Assembly (NCBI GenBank): GCA_013115145.1
Contig: JAAPAO010000338.1
Coordinates: forward strand, 1 to 38,218
Reading direction: 5' to 3'
DNA length: 38,218 nucleotides
Source: Perkinsus chesapeaki
Lineage: Eukaryota; Perkinsozoa; Perkinsida; Perkinsidae
The translations under genes were made by a program, and so were the position numbers. The notes below the pieces were generated by a model. It made no database searches. It was not told where the DNA came from and saw only the letters and a list, made by a program, of their open reading frames with translations. This document shows positions 1 through 13,370 of this stretch, in pieces (positions within the stretch are counted from its first letter, which is position 1; each line of letters begins with the position of its first letter).

Positions 1-780
1 ACTTGTGTCAATGGTACGACGAACTGCAGTACGAATTGTCTCAATGGAACGAGGTGTATCAGCGACTGCCTGGGATGTCCGGCGAACTGCACTATCGCAT
101 CGTCTAAATCCGAATCGTGCATAACTCAGTGCCTAAACAGCACGAACTGCACAACTGTGTGCGCCAATGGAACGACTTGTGAAGATACTTGTTTGAACGG
201 ATCGTGCACAAGCTCCTGCAAAAACATTCGGCATGCTATCGATTGTACCACAGAATGTCGCAATTCCAGTCTAGCTGGAGTACTCAACTGCTCCCAGGCT
301 TGCACGAATGGTACATATTGTGTTGCCACTTATGCGAACGGTACGGAGCACGTTCAAAACTGCTCGGAGGGACCGCACTGTCGCAGTCTCAGCTGTGAAG
401 GCGTAGATTGCATGGTGCCTTGTAACTCAAGTTACTGCACAAGCCCATCTAACTGCTCAAATTGCAACTACACATGTTCGGCGCCGCAAGACATTTGTAT
501 TACGAGATGTGAATCCGGCGTTTGTACTACATCGTGTACGAATGGCACACATTGTAGCGATAACTGTACCTTGAACTCTCTGGGGTGTGAGCTGATATGC
601 ACCATGTTCGATCCAATGACAATTTGTGCTAGCGAAGGAGTAAACGGAACTCCAGACTACAAATATGCTTGTACGAATGGCACGTACTGCATCTCTACAT
701 GTTTATCCGATGGTAACAACTGCACTATAGCCTGCTGTGATGGCAGTGACTCTCCGTGTGGTGAATCTAGCATTCCGGGT
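1..780 (+). other. Cys-rich N-terminal region with NGT sequons
   Basis: The first ~260 residues are about one-sixth cysteine, with repeated C-x-N-G-T-x-C and C-T-N-G-T-Y/H-C motifs at irregular 10-25 residue spacing. Each NGT is an N-glycosylation sequon. It looks like a disulphide-rich, heavily glycosylated extracellular head. I recognise no named domain (not EGF-like spacing). Confidence 0.7.
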
Positions 781-3700
781 CCCATCAATGAGACCCTGAG
801 GCGCCTTACCGTCCCAGGTAGTTACTCTGATGGAGGGGGACATCGGCGGTTGACCCAGCTTGTTTCACTGGCCGGTGAGGAGCGGTATGCCATAAACTTA
901 ACCCATATGAATGATACTTTGCTGAACAGCGCTCGTTTAAGCGTCGCGGTTATCGAGCCAGCGATTGGCTCAGACAAGCACGTTCTCGTGGCGAGCATAT
1001 TCTCCAAGTCCTTGGAAATATGGAATATATCACGTGTCGCTGGCACGACGAGGCTTTGGGGCATAATTGATGGTATGCCTCACGTAACAGCTCTCTTTGT
1101 GCAAGGTAACTCTGCATACGTTGCGGAGGCTGGAACTCATAGTGTATTCAAATTCCTTGTGAAGAGTGAGTCTGGATCGGTGCTCGGGCTTGGGGACATG
1201 AAGAACTCGACGACGTTGGTGGCTGGTGGTTCGGGCGTTGGTCGGAGACCTGATCAGCTGTTCTTTCCCATGGGACTCCATGTTGACGAAAGGGAGAATC
1301 TTTTCGTCGCCGATACCTATAACCACCGTGTAGTGATGTACGGCCGAGCGCCTAATTCTAAACCTCTTGTCCTGCTGGCGGATGGCATTCGATTCCCTAT
1401 GGATGTTACGCTGAGCTCACATGGGGAGCTCTATGTGGCCGATGCACACAATCACCGAGTACTGCAATACCAAACTCGCCCAGCGCCTACGGTAGCCCAG
1501 TGCATCCTCGGGTACAGATGCTCTATCGTTCTTAATCCTAGACTACTAATCTCAACGCCTACGACCTCTCTGTTCATCATTCATAATACCAGCAGTTGCC
1601 GGAATGTTACTGACCAAGATCTCGTCTCATTCTGGAACACCACGGGACATAAGCTCGCTAATCCAGGTTATCCCCGTCCTCTACTGGACGCAGATGAATA
1701 CAGCTTTGGGGTTATCTCGCACGCGGTCCGAGAGACCAACTACTCCCTCTGTTGGTCTCATCATTTCACATCGGGCATTGCGAGCCATGACTTATACGCT
1801 GCCGGCAAACTCTCCATTATTGGTCCTATGCCTAGCTCGTTCGAGTGTACATTATCTGTAAGATGCCTAATTGATATACGTGGCATGCATATCGATGCAA
1901 CGGGCTCTCTCAGTGTAGTCGAGCTGAACATCTCGGCTATCAATCAGCAAGACCACGCAAACTCCGCCTCTATCATTCGGGGTTGTCGACAACCGGGTGT
2001 TAGAGCAGCCAACTGGCTTGGGCTCGTGAACCCAGCTATTATCTCCGGCAATGCGACAGCATTTGATCTCGGAGTTCCAATTGGCGGGCCAGTTGGAATG
2101 CATCACGCTGTTTGCTGGGATGATGTGGCAAGTAAATCTCCAGGGGCACTAGGAGGAAGAGAGAAGTTACATGTTGGGAACTTCACATTATACGGTAAGT
2201 GAAGCCATATAAAATTCAACCTTGGTTGACACACTGCATGACTATTCCCCTCAGGCCCTCGCCAAGGACATAACTCTCATTGTGTAATCGGTAAGTGGTG
2301 CAACATCACGATATCTATGGTTGTACCCAATATGTCGAGCTCGCTGGTGATTAAACAGAAAGAGTCTCCCTGTGCGGAACCAACGGCAGGCTCCTTCGTC
2401 ACGTGGAACACCACTGTCGGAGACACTACGTATGGCACCAAACCTATCACCAATCTTCTTACATGTGGCGCCTTGAACCATAACAACCAAGTGCGCAACT
2501 GCACCTTTCCCCTTGGCCCGCTTCAAGGAGGTTATCCTGGGCTGAATTATCGCATGTGTTGGTGGGCCGGTGATAGGCCCACTCATCCCGTAGATGTCGG
2601 GAGACTTGCGATTCATGGCCCGCGTCCAGTAGGGCATGTCTACTGTCTTGCCGGCGCTACCTGTAAGGTCCATTTGGTCGGATTCGGCTTGGCTGGTGCA
2701 AGTAGATTGGCACTCGTGTCCTCCAACTTACCGTGCCACCTCGCTGAAGGCGCGCTGGAAATCAGCGGCACGTATCCGAGTATAGTTTCTAGTTCATCAT
2801 TCGAAGGCAATGTTACGTATGACCTCGGCACACTCTTGCCTTCCCGGACTATCACGGGGAGGCTTTGCTGGGCTTCTGGCGCAGACAGTGATGTTCGCTT
2901 CGAATCCTTCAGCGAAGTTGGTTTTTTAACTGTCACCCGACCTGATCCTGTATCGGCTGAGTGCGTGGTTGGATCGAACTGTACTGTGGTGCTTACTGGA
3001 AAAGGCCTTCTATCATCGAACCACCTTCTCGTGACAGCAGGCATGCATTGTGGTGCCTCGGAACAGATTACGGCGGCACCGTATAACAATATGTCAAATC
3101 CAGTACGGGTTTCAATCTCCGGCCGGAATGACACGTTCGAGTTCGGCATTGCCACAAATAGGCTAGGCGGGTCAATAATGAAGCTATGCTGGTCTCCTCA
3201 AGAGCCTCCTACTGGTGACCTCTCCAGCTTCGTTGTCGATGTCGGCAACTTTACAATGCACGGCCCTGATCACAAGGATTCGTCTTGCATTCTCGGTGAA
3301 GAATGTTCGGTTCGCCTCACTGGGAGTGGATTGAATGAGACTAACAGGATACTTCTGGTCGATCGAACACGATCGGCTACGGGTGGACCTGCAAAATGCG
3401 GAAGCCGTCATCTGGTGACGACTGGTTTCACCTCAAGCATTGTGTGGTTCAACGAGAGATCGGCAACAGGCCTGAACGGGCGCAAGTCTCAGAATTTTGT
3501 CTTGGGCATTCCTATGGGTGGAAAACCGGCGCTTGAGAATTATGATATGTGTTGGGCACCAGAACGGCGAGTTGCTGGGGCCTACTCTGATTTTGTTTAT
3601 CCTGTTGGCCGTTTTGTGATGAGCGGGCCCTTCCGGAGGGTATCCTATTGTATGATTCGACAAGCATGCAATATATCACTTGAAGGTATCGGATTGACTA

Positions 3701-6700
3701 GTACGAACCGTATATTAGTTATCCGTGACACCTACCGATGTGGGCAAGCTGTTCCCTTCAGTGGAGTTTTATCTACCGAAGGACTGGTGGTCCCCGCTAA
3801 TGTGACTCGTGGAAAAGACGGAAACTGGACTCACTACTCTTTGGGATCGCCAATGGTGGGAGATCTCAATACTTATCGGGTATGCTGGTCGCATGACCCT
3901 GACTCCGTGCTTCTGCCTGGATCAAGCAGAGCGTACCACGCTCTCTTCAGAGTAGAACTCGGCACGTTCCACGTCGTCTCTGTTGCTGCAAATACGTCCG
4001 TCTGTATAGTCGGCCAGGAGTGTGTTATCGACGTTTATGGTGTAGCTTTCCGTGACAGCAACATGGTCACTGTCGTTGCTGCCCGCACCAACAACTATGC
4101 CGAAGTTGCTTGTGGTCCCGGCAGTGAAGCCGCCGGTCCAAGACTTGTCAGTAACATCTCGGTCCCAGCTAATTCTTCTAACTTTGGCAGCAACAATGGA
4201 ACGTATAGGAACTACTCACTCGGAGTTATAATGCAAAGGCCAATGGGGTATCTTTTGCGCGTTTGTTGGGCTTTCCACCCAACCAGCTCGGAGCCTTCCG
4301 AATTCCGTGAGGATGCAGGAAACCTCATTCTCATCGGTCCTGACCATGTTGATACCCAGTGTGTGCTCGGCGAACCTTGTAATATCATCCTCAGAGGAGT
4401 TGGCTTGCGGCCGTCGAATCTGATTCGGGTCATTCGACCGACACTTAAAGATGAAACTGAAAGAGGTGCACGTCCTGATGTGCACTACCAGACTTCTTGC
4501 GACTCGCCATACGCTGACCCTGCCCAATGGCAGGGAATGTTATCCTACTCGAACACCTCTAGTTTGACGAACAGTGATTATGTCTACCGAATGGGAACCC
4601 CAACGGACGGTGATCCAGCCAATACGAGCTACATACTCTGTTGGCAATTCGCGAAGGATGCGAGCCGTGGTATGTTCAGGTCTATCATGGTGGGTAGGTT
4701 TATCATGGCTGGTCCGAATATTGGTATTTATGAAGCTGACACGAACCATACTGGCAAGTTGGTGGTCCGAGGGATAGGCCTTCGGCCAAGCGACCGACTC
4801 ATCATCGTCAAGGCCACGGATAGGCTCATGAATCCATGCGGTCGAGTGAGCGAACCGCTAATGTCAGAAACAGATGTCTGGGTCGACAACGGTACGTGGG
4901 TCTCAGACTCCCAGATAGTATTCCGTGCAAGGCTGGCGAATGCGGGTGACACTTATGCCGCATGTTGGAAGCATGGCCCCGTTGGAGAGTGGACAGCGCA
5001 GAGCTTCGCAATATTATCTACTGTTATCGTGGTTTATGGCCCGCGACCGACATCTTTGAAATGCCGCCTCAACGGAGCCTGTGGAATCTCTCTGCAAGAT
5101 GGAGCATTTGATATCACGAGCAACAGGCTCCTAGTCTCCGCCGATCCTGACTCGTGTAATGGTACCGCTATAGCACAGTGGAAGCTGAAAGCGGCCGCGG
5201 CAGAACACAGTAATCGTAGGTTTGATCTTGGCCGCCAATACTACAATAACATCATCACTGATGCTATAAGAGTTCGCCATACTCCAGGGACGTACTCCCT
5301 CTGTTGGGCTGGCTCCTCACGCCTTGACTCGTACAAGTACCGGGCTGGAGAGTTCCGTCTGCAGGGGCCTATGCCAGAACAGCGTTTCGTTGTTGAAACT
5401 AACCAGAGCACGTCCCTCATGGTGCGCGGATTCGAGCTCACAAACTCTAGCCGCCTGATAGTGCTCAGGGGTAATATCTCTTGCAATGGGACGTACAGGA
5501 AAAGTGGTTCAGAGGTCGCTGAGCTCAACCCTGTACCTATCATACATCACGGCGAGGTTAATGGCCACAACACAGCTGAGTTTTTCCCGTTCCGAATCTC
5601 ATCAGTCTCTGGTATATACACCGTTTGTTGGACTGATAGAGATTCCAATCCATTTGATGTCCGAGTTGGTTCTGTCACGGTAGAAGGGCCGGATAGGCGG
5701 CGGGATTTCCTTACAAATGTACAAGAGCTGGGCAACTACACTATTACAGGCTACCATATGTCCCTGAGAGATCGCATCTGGTTGGAATTCGCTACACCGT
5801 GCACTTCGTCATCAGAAACCCTGGACGTTGCATTCTCCATCAGAAGCTTCTCCAATGTATCTGAGGCCACATATGGTACGAGCGCCATTTTAATGAACAT
5901 CCGCTTGTGGAATCTAGGCCGATGGCACTTGTGTTGGAGGCGCAACGGGACGCAGCCGTTTGCGTTTGGCTCAATCGTGGCTCGCGGTCCGCGAACTAAA
6001 ACCTATGTCGGCGTTGCCGCGTCGGCGTTTCTGCTTGAGTTAACTGGAACCGCGCTGAGTCCTTCCAATACCGTTATCATCACGTCTCGGAATACGCAGT
6101 GTGGGGCCAGTACTTTACCTCCTGGAACGTTCACTCGGGCACTAGCCTCGAGGGATCCCTACAGTAGCAGTGGTTCAGTATCCCGGTATCTTGTTGATGA
6201 TATCCAGAAAACTGGTGACTATCGAGTGTGCTGGTCCCATGAAAACCGCGATGATATCGTTCAATCGGTCGAGTATTATCGTCATGATGCAGGCTTGCTT
6301 AGAGTCGCCGGGCCTGCCTTGGCATCAGAAGATTCCTCTTTATCCTATCGTGTGGGACAATCGAACAGGCTCCTCGTTCGTGGATACTTTCCCGAGCCAG
6401 TCGCGAGCACTATGCGTATTGTGGTGTCTGAATATCCTTGTGGCCAGAGATCGACGACAATGACGGAGTATCTAGCTTACGTAGGGACGCCTGCGGCCGA
6501 TGCCGATATTAAACACTTGGTGAATGCTACTTGGAGCTCTGTACAGCTCATTCGCAGTGGCTCGTACTATGTGTGTTGGTGTGCCGGTTTTGATGGTGTG
6601 GAGTCTATTCCCTGTGAAAGCCGCGACGGAGGCGAAAGCTATGCGAAGCATGTCCTCAGTATCAAGGCGACCGTGGATACCCTCCCACCGCCAAATATCA

Positions 6701-9700
6701 TTTCCGCGGAGTTCATCTTGCAATTCACCAGAGTTGTTATACTATTCGATGCTGCTATCCAGGTGGTCGGCTGCGTAGCCCCTACACGGAGCATCGGTTT
6801 CTGCGAGTGCGTGCTGGACACGGCTACACTTGAGGCCCTTGGCGAGCCTACTCAAGCTTCGTGCGAGATCGGACGGAATGACTTTGCTCTACTGGTGACC
6901 TTAGGTTCAGAAAGCCTTCTTTCGCTACCAGGCGTACTAGCCAGCGGTCGCGTAGACCAAGTTACAAAAGTTGGTATAATGGGTGGTCGGCTTCGGCGCA
7001 AGACTGAAAGTGGCTCGAACTATGCTTCTGCGCAGGAGATTGCTCTATCCACGTCAGAGCCGCTTCCGAAGGTTGGCCTGAAACTTATCGTTTCATCGCC
7101 TATCGGGCCTTGTTCGGAGCTCGTGTCTTCTACTATAGGCAGCGTGGGTGATGCTGGTCGAGACTTCGTGTATCGCTGGTCCGTCGAGTGCGAGATCGCT
7201 GCATTCTGCAGTGGCATTTCTGCGTACTTCGATGCTTCCAACGACGGCCTGGTGACTATACCTAAGATCGGCATTTTCCGAGCCTGGGGAGCACTCACTG
7301 GACCACAGCGGGACCAGACTCAATGGGTTCGTGTCAGCGTTACAGTGTCGAACTTTTGGGGTTCCTCCTCGACGGCAACGGAAGAGACTCTCCTCATCGG
7401 TGGAGATGTGATCATCCCTGCTATCTCTCCGTTGACACCTGAGATTGTCCGAGCATCACGGCAGGCTATGCTGGAGGTCGCGGTTGCTGTCCGCGCTGGG
7501 CAAAGCCAGTCCCAATGTACCAGTGGTTCTCCAAGGTTCGGGGAACTTCCCACGGTTTCATGGTACATCAGTGGGCCGGTGAGTGGCTCCGACCCGTCCA
7601 TTATTGACTCTGTTCGAAAACAACCGGTGAGCACAGGCGTTGAGGGGTTTCCTGGTTGGATCGACAGAAGCCCCAATCCCGCCGTACTAATGATACCGGC
7701 ATCAGTTTTCCAGTATAACACGACGTATAAGCTACTTGCTGTGGGATACGCCCCGTCCAAGCCAATGTACAATGTCTCCAAGGTGTTTGTGATACAGATA
7801 GCACCCCAAAAGAAGCCAATAGCCGTCGTTACCACAAGCCGGTATGTAAAACAAGCGTGTGGCTTTGTGGTTTCTGCATGTGAAAGCTACGATCCCAATG
7901 GTGTGGTTGGAGAGCTGGGCAGAGTTAGTCCTCTGGAGTACAGCTTACCCTGTTTCATCACGGGAACCGAGCTTCCCTGTCTTCCGATAGAGTCAAGCGG
8001 CACCTCCAACGAGACTACGGCATACAATAGAGCAGCCGCGGTGATGACCGGTAACTTCTCTGGAACGTGTGATGTGGCCGTGCCTCCGAAGGCCTTGCTC
8101 CCTGGCTCCTATACAGTTAACGCTCACGTAAGGATCCCTGCTGGATTGAATACTTCCTTACACCTCGTCAGCGAAAGGCAGACCGCTGTGGTGACTGTAG
8201 AAACAGAGAGCTTGCCTCCAGTCGCCGTGAGTCACCTTAAGGAGAGATATTCCCCACAGCAAAACTTCAGTGCAGTCGCTAATATGAGAGTCGAGGGGGC
8301 AGGATGCTCTTCAGGAGGTCGAGTCCAAGCATTATGTTTGGTCGTGAAATTCTCTGAGGAAATAAGCGGTTCGCTGATTGGTGATAAAAGGCGGTTTCCC
8401 GCCAGGCCGGGACAGGTGATTACGATGGCCTCCTTGGAAACCACTAACACAGCCGAAGGACAAGCTTACGCTTGTAAATGCGACCTTACTTGCAGAGGTG
8501 TCCTAGAAGAGGGTGAAAGTTACGCATTTGTCTTCGTCGTGAGCCCAACAGATGATGCTCTCGACGAGTTCCGCGAAGGGCCCATCGGACTTGAGAGCAT
8601 TCTTGCTGGGGAGTGCGTCACTTCACTAGGCATCCCATGTACTTCGGTGACGATGGAATCTCCAGTTGAGGCCCACACTTCTACACCGTTCACGATCGAC
8701 GCTGTTCCCAAATCCGGGAAGGTGGAGATCACACCTGCTGTGGGTGAAGAGTTCACGACATCGTTCAACATATGGACTGGCGGATGGGTGGACGAGGCGC
8801 CCGAAGATCTCGAGTTGCGCCTCGAATACGCTCGAGTCAACCGTACTGGATCTGACGAGTTGGCAGTCGGATCGAAGTGGAGACGGCTGACTGACTGGCA
8901 GAAGTCTTCAGCTTCGTACAACAACCTTTTCTTGCCTGCTGGGGAATATGTCTTCCGGGCCTGGGCATTGGACTTACACGGGAGCTCTGCCAAAGCACAG
9001 GTGCGGCTCACAGTGAACAAGGTCTCCAATCTACAAGTTGGCGTACTCAACGGAGTTCTGAGTCAGGCCATAGCAGGTTTGCTGCTGCATTAGTTTAACT
9101 CGGACTGCTCCCCCAGGTACTGATACAAGTGCAACCTTGAACACTGTGCAGGCGCTATCACTCGCGGACACCTCCTCGGCAGGTATTGCAGGCAAATATT
9201 GGCTCGGCCATCTCCCTGTGTTTCCCGAAGATACTGAGGAAGCCAAGGAGCTCACTACGGCAATGCTGAGTGCAACGGCTGGTGTGCTGGAGCTTATGGC
9301 TATGAACGACAACGAAGCGGCTCGAGCAGCAGAGACCCTTCTGACTGTGGTTACTTCAAAAGCACCCAGAAAACGAGGTGAAAAGCCACGACAGCAAGGG
9401 AAGTTCCTTTAGAAAACGTGTCATGTCATGCAGGCTCGATCCGCCCCACTGCCATGAGCAAGAATGACTTGTCGAGTACCACACGAATGCTCGGCACAAT
9501 CTTCCAAAAAGCGCGAGCTAATGCTAATAGCCTGTCAGAGGGAACAATTAGTTCTGGATTCAGCGCACTGGTAACCTCAGTCGGACGTATTTGTGGAGCC
9601 CAGTCTTGATGTTACTCAAGGTTCATACCAGCGCTGGCTCAGTGGCTATCTCGGATGATACTGCTTCTAGTGTCACCGAGGCCATGGATCTAGACAACCG

Positions 9701-12700
9701 CATTCGTGATGTCGTAGACTCCTGTGCAGTTGCGGCGGTCGACATGATTTCACGCTCGGTAGCTCTTCGAGATGTACGTATGCTCTCTTAAGCGTTATGA
9801 TCAGGGTACGCGGAGATCGCGTATCAAAAGCGAAGACGGCGATAACGAGCTGGAGGTGGCACTGTTCGACACCGCTAATGCCAGCAGTGTTCTCTCTACG
9901 ACGGGAGACGGTAGAAGGCGCCTTCAAACAGGGCTGCTCAACGCTACGTCATCGCGATACAATTACACTGAATGTTCCAGTGGTGTCTACACTAAGAACA
10001 TAATTTACGGCACTAATCGTTACTATGACCTCTTCGGCTTATCCGACGAGCCTGGTATATCGGAGAACACGATCCTTGCTGACTTTGCTGTCCACTGTTC
10101 GGCCCAAGGCACAAGCGATGTGATGGCTCTGGGCAGCGAAGAAGAAGTCATGGTCAGGGTACCTCTAAGAGTGGAAGAGGACAAAAACGTTTACCTTTGC
10201 ACGAGACTGGACGAAGAGGCCCGGACCTTCGTATACGAAGGTGTTTCAACATCATCGTGTTCCACGGATCCTGAAGATTCTTACTGTATATGCGCAACGC
10301 AAGGATACGGCGTCCTAGCCGTAGCGGTGCTTGCTTCCAGCACTGATGCTTTCATCGTGGAGACCCTTCATGATGCTTACACGGATGATATCCTCGTCGT
10401 TATTGCAACTGACTACACGGTGCCGATGATAGCCATCTGTGGAGTTTCCTTTGTATTATCAGTTGTGGCTATGCTATACGCTGTCAACAAGGACCAACCC
10501 AGTAGTGCAACAATCAGCGATCGCGACAGGTTTGAGTTCCTGTCATTATGTGCATCCGACTCGGCCTCGTCGAAACACTCTCAGAACAGGAATAAGAACG
10601 ACGTCCTAGCGTTTGGTCAGTTAACTGGAGGCACGCCGGAAAACGCAAGCCGTCCTGCAAGCCAGCCAAGAGTTCAACAAGCCGAGCGATCGGACTCGGA
10701 CGATGAAAAGAACCACATATCCAGCCAAGAGAGCCTTTACAGAAGGGCGATTCCTAGGGAAGCAGGGGTTTTCGGCTTCTGGTGGGATCTTTTGCTTCGA
10801 GAGCATCCCCTCTGGTCATGGTTGTATCCCAAGATTTCCTTCACACACTCTACCACGGCTGGATTGATCTCCATACGGTTTTGGTTAATGGTGAGTTGTT
10901 AATATTTCGACAGGCCTTAGACCTCCACTTTCTCTACATAGGTACTCCTGATTTGGGGATGGTATCAAGGGCGCTATCGCGTGTCCACATATAAGGATGG
11001 CCTGTTCGATGGGCAGTGTTGGTGGACCCCCTACCCTCAGCCAGAAACGTGGGAAGACCGCTGCCTTTTACGCATGAGCGCCCTCGCAAACAATGAACAG
11101 CGAAGCATGGCTGCCTTGTCGGATGTGGAACGTGCGAACTACATATCGCTGCTTCAAGTTGAAGACGATCTGCTGGAGCAGGCGTGGTCTACCACTAGCC
11201 ACTCGAGTGCCTGGTCTAAGATCGCTAATAGCTCAGTTGACCAAGGCTTCACCGACTGGCTGTCCATGCCTATATCGACGCGTCGAGTTGCAGCAGCTCT
11301 TGGGTATGGTGAGGATGTGTGGAGAAACTGTGATTCTAGCATCGTAAACTCAAATGACTGTGTGGCCCGATTTAACGCGCTACAGCTGATGCAGACCCGA
11401 AGCGATTGGACTAGAATGAACGCCTCTGAACGAGCGCCTTGGATGAGCCTAGGCTACAGTACCTACGCTGAGTGGACGATGTCTGAGCGGCCCCAACTGT
11501 GGAGAGAATCTCTCTGGTATAACTTGACTACTTCTCAGCAGGCTTCCGCTCGCGTTATTGGATACAGCGAAGATACGTGGGATCGATGCGGCCATAAACA
11601 AGCCGACGGAGTCGCGGGCTTCACAAGACCGTTGAAGATCGAGGACACGTGCGCTGGCGCATTCCTTCTAATGATTAACTCCGCCGAAACCGTGCTCGTC
11701 GCTATAGGCGCGGAACTGGTGGCAGTGTTGGTAGCTAATCTTGTCGCATCGAGCGTCGCATGGAAGCGTCCCCTCACATATTCAAGCACCGACCCCGACG
11801 AGAAGCGTCGCCAGCGGCGTTCCATGCTGAAGCGCATTGCGCGAACTGGCACTATAATGAGAGCTGTGTCCTTTATATTCACGCTCCTAGCGGCACAGAG
11901 TATTCTCTTGCTCGCCATATTGGGGATCGGTACCGACAAGCCGAATGACCGTACTGTTAACGGCACTGTCGACCCGCAGCTACATTCCCATTTCATATCT
12001 TCCTCGTTGATTGCCATGACAATACTATCTATGAGGCCTCTTCTCTCTTCATTCGTTATTGCTCTATGTTGGGTCACTATGTGCTCGAATGAAGACCATT
12101 CTCGTCGGCGTCGTGCCGGGCTAGTGGATATGCTAGTTCGACGTATAGCTGACCCAGTTCAGGTGAGCTTTCAGAGGAGCGGTTTTATTTTGGAGTAAGA
12201 TCGTTTGGTTATGGAATCAGGTCATCAGCCTTGCCAAGGCTGAAAAGCAAGCGCAGGACGAGCGGAGACGAGCAAAGAAGCGGCGAGAAGCTGAAGAGAA
12301 GGAAGAACTCAGGCGAGAAATCGAGCGCACTCTAGCGGCCGCCGTCGGTGAAAGGCAGCGCTTAGAGCTGAACCGGGTATGTTCACGAGACGAGGGGTCC
12401 CGAATCCCTCGCTTATTATTGGTTAATGATGCTTTACTCCTCAGCCTCAGCCGCCTCCTTTACCACCCCACGTAGCTGCTCGAGATATTAGCTTAGATGA
12501 TACCAGTTCACCCTGGATGAGCGTGACTCAGACAGGAGGCCTCCCCCCTTTACCGCCTCCGCTGCGCGACTATAGGTGGGCGTGATGACTCTCTTACGGG
12601 TAGGTTATTGCACAGGCATGGACCACCGCGTACAGCGGACTTGGACCCTTACCGGTATGCGAAGGATCGAGAACGAAGAGAAAAAGAACGAGATAGGCGT

Positions 12701-13137
12701 GCTAGGAAACGCTTGGCTCGACAAGCCGAGGTAAACTTGCAGGGGAAACTGATGGGGACGTGAGAGCCTTGCAGATACCGGGTGCCGCGAGAGCCAACAG
12801 CCGGAGCGCTAGCCCCTCCAAGCCCCCATCTGGGTAAGGCCCCAGCGGCGCTGGAGGAACTGACCCCTCAGAGAACCGACCCCTACGTTCTGGCTTCAGG
12901 CGTAGCTCCCCACCCAAAGTCCCCCCGGTGCCTCTTGTTTTACCCCGTTACGAAGAATCAGGGCTAAGAAGCGTCCCATCCGCCCAGGTTTGTTGAGTCT
13001 GCCCGGCTGGTGTAAGCGTGTGAGTGTTTTAGGAAGCCCAGGGAAATACACGGAGTAAGCGGCATGTATCCCGAGATCGAACAACCACAGCGGCCAAAGC
13101 GAAAGAGATTGATCCCAAGGATGTGGTCAATGTGTGA
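1..13137 (+). CDS. Giant REJ/GPS polycystin-1-like surface receptor (5' partial)
   Basis: The reading frame is open from base 1, so the N-terminus is missing. Thirteen coding pieces join in phase to 4175 codons: 1-2194, 2255-9076, 9117-9377, 9434-9570, 9621-9773, 9805-10890, 10942-12162, 12221-12376, 12445-12575, 12616-12730, 12775-12833, 12900-12987, 13033-13137. In order the protein shows a Cys-rich head full of C-x-N-G-T-x-C sequons (nt 1-780), two clear NHL repeats (nt 1270-1475, core VADxxNHRV), 15 repeats of ~115 aa (nt 1495-6690), a REJ-like stretch opening with PPPNIISAEF (from nt 6680), a GAIN/GPS-like segment (nt 9800-10330), about five membrane helices (nt 10420-12090) and a cytoplasmic tail with an Arg/Lys/Glu helix and proline runs. 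The segment around EHPLWSWLYP before TM2 recalls polycystin-1. Known REJ/GPS proteins act as surface receptors; ligand and role here are unknown. The last four small exons are the least certain. Confidence 0.75.
1495..6690 (+). repeat. 15 tandem ~115-aa protein repeats, CW...GP type
   Basis: Fifteen diverged units encode a shared pattern: C-x2-G-x2-C, then L-x-G-x-G-L-x3-N/S-R-L/I-L-V, a central C, a Y-x-L/V-C-W motif and a closing V-G-x-F/L-x-M-x-G-P that leads into the next unit. C-W motifs are seen in all fifteen (for example YSLCWSHHF, YRMCWWAG, YDMCWAPE, YILCWQF, WHLCWRRN, YYVCWCAG). Unit 2 is split from unit 3 by the intron at 2195-2254; the rest lie in one 6.8-kb exon. An IPT/Ig-like beta-sandwich is a guess from the pattern of the strands. 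The last unit has extra cysteines and runs into the REJ-like region. Confidence 0.75.
10255..10335 (+). other. Degenerate GPS motif ahead of TM1
   Basis: The motif reads C-I-C-A-T-Q-G-Y-G-V-L and is followed ~30 residues later by a hydrophobic helix (TVPMIAICGVSFVLSV). The C-x-C spacing and position before TM1 fit a GPS, but the family cleavage tripeptide His-Leu-Ser/Thr is replaced by Thr-Gln-Gly. Autoproteolysis is therefore unlikely. Confidence 0.6.
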
Positions 13138-13370
13138 AGTCTCGTGTTCGGTACGATCATGCTCAGATGGCATATTTCTGCCGTATCTTACTCGCCTTTG
13201 GGTCTTTGGGTTTGCTGGGACTTGTGCACGGTTTTCTCCGAACGCGCAAGACGGACTCTCGCTCGCCCAAACCGTTTCATGTCAGCCGCGATGCCCCCCG
13301 CCTTGGACAATCATTCGCTCGGTTCAGTCTCCTTCTCATTATTAGCCATTACTTCAGTGCTATCTTTGTT

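Noticed and set aside
2251-9050. Long minus-strand open frames within the receptor gene
   Set aside because: They are antisense shadows of the coding strand with no recognisable motifs.
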